From Clostridium_S neuense (GTDB taxonomy: Bacteria > Bacillota > Clostridia > Clostridiales > Clostridiaceae): a DNA stretch of 64,000 nucleotides. The position numbers were made by a program, and so were the translations under genes. Below are positions 60,942 through 64,000 of the stretch, in pieces. Positions within the stretch are counted from its first letter, which is position 1. The number at the start of each line of letters is the position of its first letter. Location of the stretch: positions 62,001-126,000 of the forward strand of contig NZ_JBJIAA010000008.1 of NCBI RefSeq assembly GCF_045310695.1, written 5' to 3'. A model generated the notes under the pieces. That model did no database searches. It worked only from the letters and a program-made list of their open reading frames with translations, and had not been told where the DNA came from.

Positions 60942-61052
60942 ATGAATGAACTTGAAAAACTTTATACGGTTGAAGATATTAAAAAGCTATTTAATAATGG
61001 TACTGTTTCAAGGGATATTCGAGACAACAAAAAACAAGGGGTTCAGTCGTAA
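60942..61052 (+). CDS. Short HTH/excisionase-like ORF, probably truncated
   Basis: 36 codons: MNELEKLYTVEDIKKLFNNG, then TVSRDIRDNKKQGVQS and a stop. The start resembles the beginning of MerR/excisionase-type helix-turn-helix domains (YTVEDIKKLF). GGAAAGGAG is very well placed before the ATG, so translation is likely. It ends where repeat DNA begins (about 61053), and I cannot find the missing C-terminal part beyond the repeat. Likely a gene cut by a repeat insertion or rearrangement, or a small peptide. Confidence 0.5.
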   Translation: MNELEKLYTVEDIKKLFNNGTVSRDIRDNKKQGVQS

Positions 61053-61059
61053 TTTATAA

Positions 61060-61270
61060 ATAATGAGAACTAACGCATAACGAAAGAAATTACCTTCGGT
61101 AAACAGTGAAGGTGGATTTTCCTCCATTACATTGCGGAAAATCTTCTAATATAGTTTTGGGCAAAGCCCATTAAATTATTTTTCGTAGTAAAACGGGTTA
61201 CAAAGATTCACACCTAAAATTCTGTAGGTACGGAGAATTTTTTTAATGCGACGAGGCATTGTTACTTCGC
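61060..61270. repeat. Family-1 repeat, copy D (composite)
   Basis: The right end GCATTGTTACTTCGC (61256-61270) is an exact family-1 end, 5 bp from the XRE stop codon; with GCGACGAGGC it forms a hairpin. The outer module at 61196-61250 (GGTTACAAAGATTCACACC, AATTCTGTAGGTACGGAG, TTTTTTT) matches copy C. The left part (GGGCAAAGCCCA, CAGTGAAGG) shares words with copy B and family 2, so this looks like a mosaic of repeat modules. Confidence 0.6.
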
Positions 61271-61275
61271 ATTAT

Positions 61276-61473
61276 TTATAAATCATCAAGTATAAATAGT
61301 TCTTCAACTTTAGTATTTAGTAATTTGGCAAGTCTCATGGCAAGTTCAAGTGTAGGGTTATATTTTTGATTTTCAATGGCATTAATAGTTTGCCTTGTAA
61401 CTCCGACAGCCTTTGCTATATCTTCTTGTCTTACTCCTAGCTTTTTTCGAAATTCTCTTATTTTATTTTTCAT
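61276..61473 (-). CDS. XRE (Cro/C1)-family regulator
   Basis: A 65-residue single-domain HTH protein: NKIREFRKKLGVRQEDIAKAVGVTRQTINAIENQKYNPTLELAMRLAKLL, then VEELFIL. The start at 61473 matches the usual beginning of these short regulators. Its ATG overlaps the end of an upstream membrane-protein gene by 11 nt, the usual pairing of this class with a small membrane protein. That partner is broken here. Confidence 0.9.
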   Translation of the reverse strand: MKNKIREFRKKLGVRQEDIAKAVGVTRQTINAIENQKYNPTLELAMRLAKLLNTKVEELFILDDL

Positions 61474-61678
61474 CTTTTCCAAGCTCCCATTTTAAAAAAT
61501 ATTGAATTGCAATTAGAACAAGGTTTTGTGTTACCAAAAGAAAAAATGCTAATCCAAAGGTTTTTGTCTGAATATAATCGTATATAACCTAAATTGCTAA
61601 AAATAAAACTGTATATGCCCATGCCCATTTTATTGCCTTTAAGCTAATGCTCATTTCCATTTCATCCATTTTTCTCAC
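61463..61678 (-). pseudogene. Small membrane protein with in-frame amber stop
   Basis: GTG start (61678) after AGAGGTG opens a 71-codon frame: KMDEMEMSISLKAIKWAWAY, TVLFLAI, amber TAG at 61591-61589 (codon 30), then VIYDYIQTKTFGLAFFLLVT, QNLVLIAIQYFLKWELGKDEK, stop at 61463. The frame before and after the TAG reads as one two-span membrane protein and ends over the XRE start, so the stop is most simply a TGG-to-TAG change (Trp fits LAIWVIYDY). Either a recent pseudogene, a strain mutation or a sequencing error. Confidence 0.65.
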
Positions 61679-61696
61679 ATAAATCACCTCTTAATT

Positions 61697-61771
61697 TTAA
61701 ATAAGTGTCAATAACATTCCAACCGCTAGAATTACTATAGAGCATAATAAAGTACCAATGAATGTTTTCAT
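61697..61771 (-). CDS. Possible 24-residue membrane peptide
   Basis: MKTFIGTLLCSIVILAVGML then LTLI, a single hydrophobic span, ending 18 bp before the membrane-protein GTG and on the same strand. The ribosome site (TAGGCG) is weak. It may be the first gene of the XRE cassette. Tentative. Confidence 0.35.
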   Translation of the reverse strand: MKTFIGTLLCSIVILAVGMLLTLI

Positions 61772-61912
61772 AAAACGCCTATAAAATGTCAAATGCTTTT
61801 TACATTATAAATATTATTCATAATGTTAGTAAATATTTATGCGCAATTAATATTATTTCAAGAGATAGTAAATACTAAAATGAAATAAATTATGGATATA
61901 AGAGGTGATTAT

Positions 61913-64000
61913 ATGAGCATAACAAGTACAACTAACAGATTAGCTAACGAAAAGTCTCCATATCTTCTTCAGCATGCCCACAATCCAGTAGACTGGTATC
62001 CGTGGGGAGATGAAGCCTTTAATAAAGCAAAATCAGAGGATAAACCAATTTTTTTAAGTATAGGTTACAGTACCTGTCATTGGTGCCACGTTATGGAGGG
62101 CGAGAGTTTTGAAGATCAAGAAGTGGCAGATTTAATGAATCAAACCTTTGTCTCAATAAAAGTGGATAAGGAAGAAAGACCAGATATAGACAACATATAC
62201 ATGGCAATATGTCAGGCCATGACCGGCAGTGGGGGATGGCCCCTTACAATATTTATGACTCCAGAAAAGAAGCCGTTTTTTTCAGCTACATACATCCCAA
62301 AGGAAAGCAAATATGGAAGAATGGGAATGATGGATTTAATTAAAAAAGTTGATTATCTTTGGAGCACTGATAAGAAATCCCTTGTTAGTTCGGCGGAAAA
62401 ACTAGCCAGAGAACTTCACAATATTTATGCGGGAGAAAAAGGAAAAGGCATAAATCAATATGCACTAGAAGAAGCGGTTACAGATCTTGGTGGATTGTTT
62501 GATGAACAGTATGGTGGTTTTGGAACAGCACCAAAGTTTCCATCTCCACATAATTTGCTTTTTTTACTTCGAGACTACAAAAGAAATAATAACAAAGATT
62601 CTTTAAATATGGTTACAAAAACGCTTGATGCCATGGCTATGGGAGGAATATTTGACCATGTAGGTTTTGGATTTCATAGATATTCTACAGATAGAAAATG
62701 GCTGCTCCCTCATTTTGAAAAGATGCTTTATGATCAGGCAATGATAGCCCTTGCGTATATTGAAACTTATGAAGTAACTCAAAATGATAAGTATAAACTT
62801 ATTTGCGATAGGATTTTTGAGTATATTATGAGTGACATGAAATCTAGGGAGGGCGCTTTTTATTCTGCTGAAGATGCTGATAGCGAAGGCGTTGAAGGTA
62901 AGTTTTATGTGTGGAGAGTAGAAGGCATACGAAAGATACTAAATGAAGAGGATGCAAAGTTAGCAGTAAAGATGTATGGAATGAAGGAGGAAGGAAATTT
63001 TAGAGACGAAGCAACTGGAAAGCTGGAAGGGCTAAATATACTTCATTTTGAAAAAGACCTTGAAGTTTTAAGTAAAGAACTTAATTTGAGTGAAGCAGCT
63101 TTAAAGGCAAGGCTTGAGAAAATAAGAAGGCAGCTTAAAGAAGCTAGGGATAAAAGGATAAGACCATCAAGAGATGAAAAAATTCTTACGGATTGGAATG
63201 GATTAATTATTGCAGCTTTAGCTAGAGGCGGAAGGATTTTCAATAATGAAGAGTATATAAAAACTGCAGAGATAGCGGCAAATTTTTTCCTAAATAGTAT
63301 TAAAGAAAACGGAAGGCTGTTGCACAGATATATAGATGGTCAGTGGAATTTCAAGGGCAATATTGATGATTATGCATTTTTAGTTTTTGGCTTGCTTGAA
63401 TTATATGAGGCCACCTTTGATTTAAACTATCTTAAAGAAGCTTTCTCATTAAATAACGAGGCAATAAATTTATTTTGGGATGATGAGCAGGGCGGATTTT
63501 ATTTTACTCCAAAGGATGGGGAAGATATCATAATAAGGACAAAAGAAGTATATGACGGAGCTATACCATCTGGTAATTCTATTCAGTTTTTAAATTTAAT
63601 AAAGTTATCACGTATTTCTGGAGATAGCAAACTAGAGAATTACGCAGATGAGCTCCAAAAGGTATTTTCAAGAACTGTAGAAGGTTCTCCACTTGGATAT
63701 ACACAATTTCTATGTGCAGTGGACTATCTAATTGGACCATCCTATGAAATTGTAATATCTGGGGATAGAAACTCTGAAGATACTAAAAAGATGCTGCGCC
63801 AATTAAATAGAAGTTTTGTTCCGAATAAAGTCGTGATTTTTAACCCGATTAATGAAGAGGATTCGGAGCTGATTAAAATAGCACCATATGTAAAGGATGA
63901 AAAAGCTGTAAAAGGAAAGGCTACAGCATATATTTGCAAAAATTTTACTTGTGGAAGGCCAATTACAGATGCAGATGAGATGTTAAAAAGTTTAAATTCG
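61913..64000 (+). CDS. YyaL-like thioredoxin-domain protein (DUF255), 3' end outside window
   Basis: 696 codons open to the window edge; the family length (about 670-700) means only a few residues are missing. The N-terminal DUF255 thioredoxin-like domain has NRLANEKSPYLLQHAHNPVDWYPWG (about 7-31), STCHWCHVMEGESFED (about 52-67) with the CxxC-like pair, and GGWPLTIFMTPEKKPFFSATYIP (about 103-125). The C-terminal half is an alpha/alpha six-hairpin fold (FDHVGFGFHRYSTDRKWLLPHFEKMLYDQ, SRDEKILTDWNGLIIAALAR). Often annotated as a spermatogenesis-associated protein 20 homologue. Role unknown, perhaps redox or carbohydrate epimerase-like. AGAGGTG precedes the ATG. Confidence 0.93.
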   Translation, partial: MSITSTTNRLANEKSPYLLQHAHNPVDWYPWGDEAFNKAKSEDKPIFLSIGYSTCHWCHVMEGESFEDQEVADLMNQTFVSIKVDKEERPDIDNIYMAICQAMTGSGGWPLTIFMTPEKKPFFSATYIPKESKYGRMGMMDLIKKVDYLWSTDKKSLVSSAEKLARELHNIYAGEKGKGINQYALEEAVTDLGGLFDEQYGGFGTAPKFPSPHNLLFLLRDYKRNNNKDSLNMVTKTLDAMAMGGIFDHVGFGFHRYSTDRKWLLPHFEKMLYDQAMIALAYIETYEVTQNDKYKLICDRIFEYIMSDMKSREGAFYSAEDADSEGVEGKFYVWRVEGIRKILNEEDAKLAVKMYGMKEEGNFRDEATGKLEGLNILHFEKDLEVLSKELNLSEAALKARLEKIRRQLKEARDKRIRPSRDEKILTDWNGLIIAALARGGRIFNNEEYIKTAEIAANFFLNSIKENGRLLHRYIDGQWNFKGNIDDYAFLVFGLLELYEATFDLNYLKEAFSLNNEAINLFWDDEQGGFYFTPKDGEDIIIRTKEVYDGAIPSGNSIQFLNLIKLSRISGDSKLENYADELQKVFSRTVEGSPLGYTQFLCAVDYLIGPSYEIVISGDRNSEDTKKMLRQLNRSFVPNKVVIFNPINEEDSELIKIAPYVKDEKAVKGKATAYICKNFTCGRPITDADEMLKSLNS

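Noticed and set aside
1..64000. CRISPR arrays, tRNA/rRNA genes, IS transposases, prophage
   Set aside because: No regularly spaced direct repeats, no cloverleaf or rRNA sequence recognised, and no transposase, integrase or phage structural protein among the reading frames.

Overview
The window is a low-GC chromosomal segment from an anaerobic Firmicute, most likely Clostridium sensu stricto. The signs are very A+T-rich intergenic DNA, strong AGGAGG-type ribosome binding sites, frequent TTG/GTG starts, a Gram-positive PolC, an anaerobic NrdD, many Fe-S flavoproteins and an LPxTG-anchored surface enzyme. I saw no rRNA, tRNA, CRISPR array, prophage or IS transposase. The species cannot be fixed from sequence alone.

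Layout. 1-7 kb: a QueG-like Fe-S protein, a flavodoxin/HxlR divergon, a tocopherol-cyclase-like protein, a TetR-DUF998 pair and a DeoR/HAD divergon. 7-14 kb: polC, then a secreted LPxTG 5'-nucleotidase. 14-17 kb: an unusual trio of glycosyltransferase, HpcH/HpaI aldolase and 2-hydroxyacid dehydrogenase. 17-22 kb: LysR/YoaK and AraC/GH13 divergons. 22.6-25.6 kb: a four-gene operon (amidohydrolase, YjbQ, PfkB kinase, sugar epimerase) resembling fructoselysine-type catabolism. 25.8-38.4 kb: an APC permease, a staygreen (SGR) homologue, an acetyltransferase, an exonuclease, a phosphoesterase, and several regulator/redox modules whose operators can be read directly.

38.5-48.2 kb is the most unusual part. 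It holds an HscC-type Hsp70, translationally coupled to a two-span membrane J-protein with HPE in place of HPD, and a DUF1266 protein. Next come two DUF2382 proteins and a soluble chemoreceptor-like protein on the other strand. Last is an operon of two unrecognised proteins and a Ycf46-like AAA ATPase. 48.2-53.7 kb is a metal-homeostasis block: Nramp/MntR, a TIGR03943/permease pair with a His/Cys-rich loop, and an orphan zinc-type binding lipoprotein under a 41-bp Zur-like palindrome. 53.9-64 kb: MarR/MFS, HxlR/nitroreductase, an extradiol dioxygenase-like protein, nrdD with an NrdR box, a small XRE cassette with a broken membrane-protein gene, and a YyaL-like protein cut by the window end.

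Two signals cut across the annotation. First, at least three dispersed non-coding repeat families occur. The most striking has TIR-like ends (GCGAAGTAACAATGC) that sit 0-9 bp after the stop codons of five unrelated genes. Second, many regulator genes carry perfect palindromes placed on the -35/-10 region of their own or a divergent promoter, so several local regulons can be proposed from sequence.
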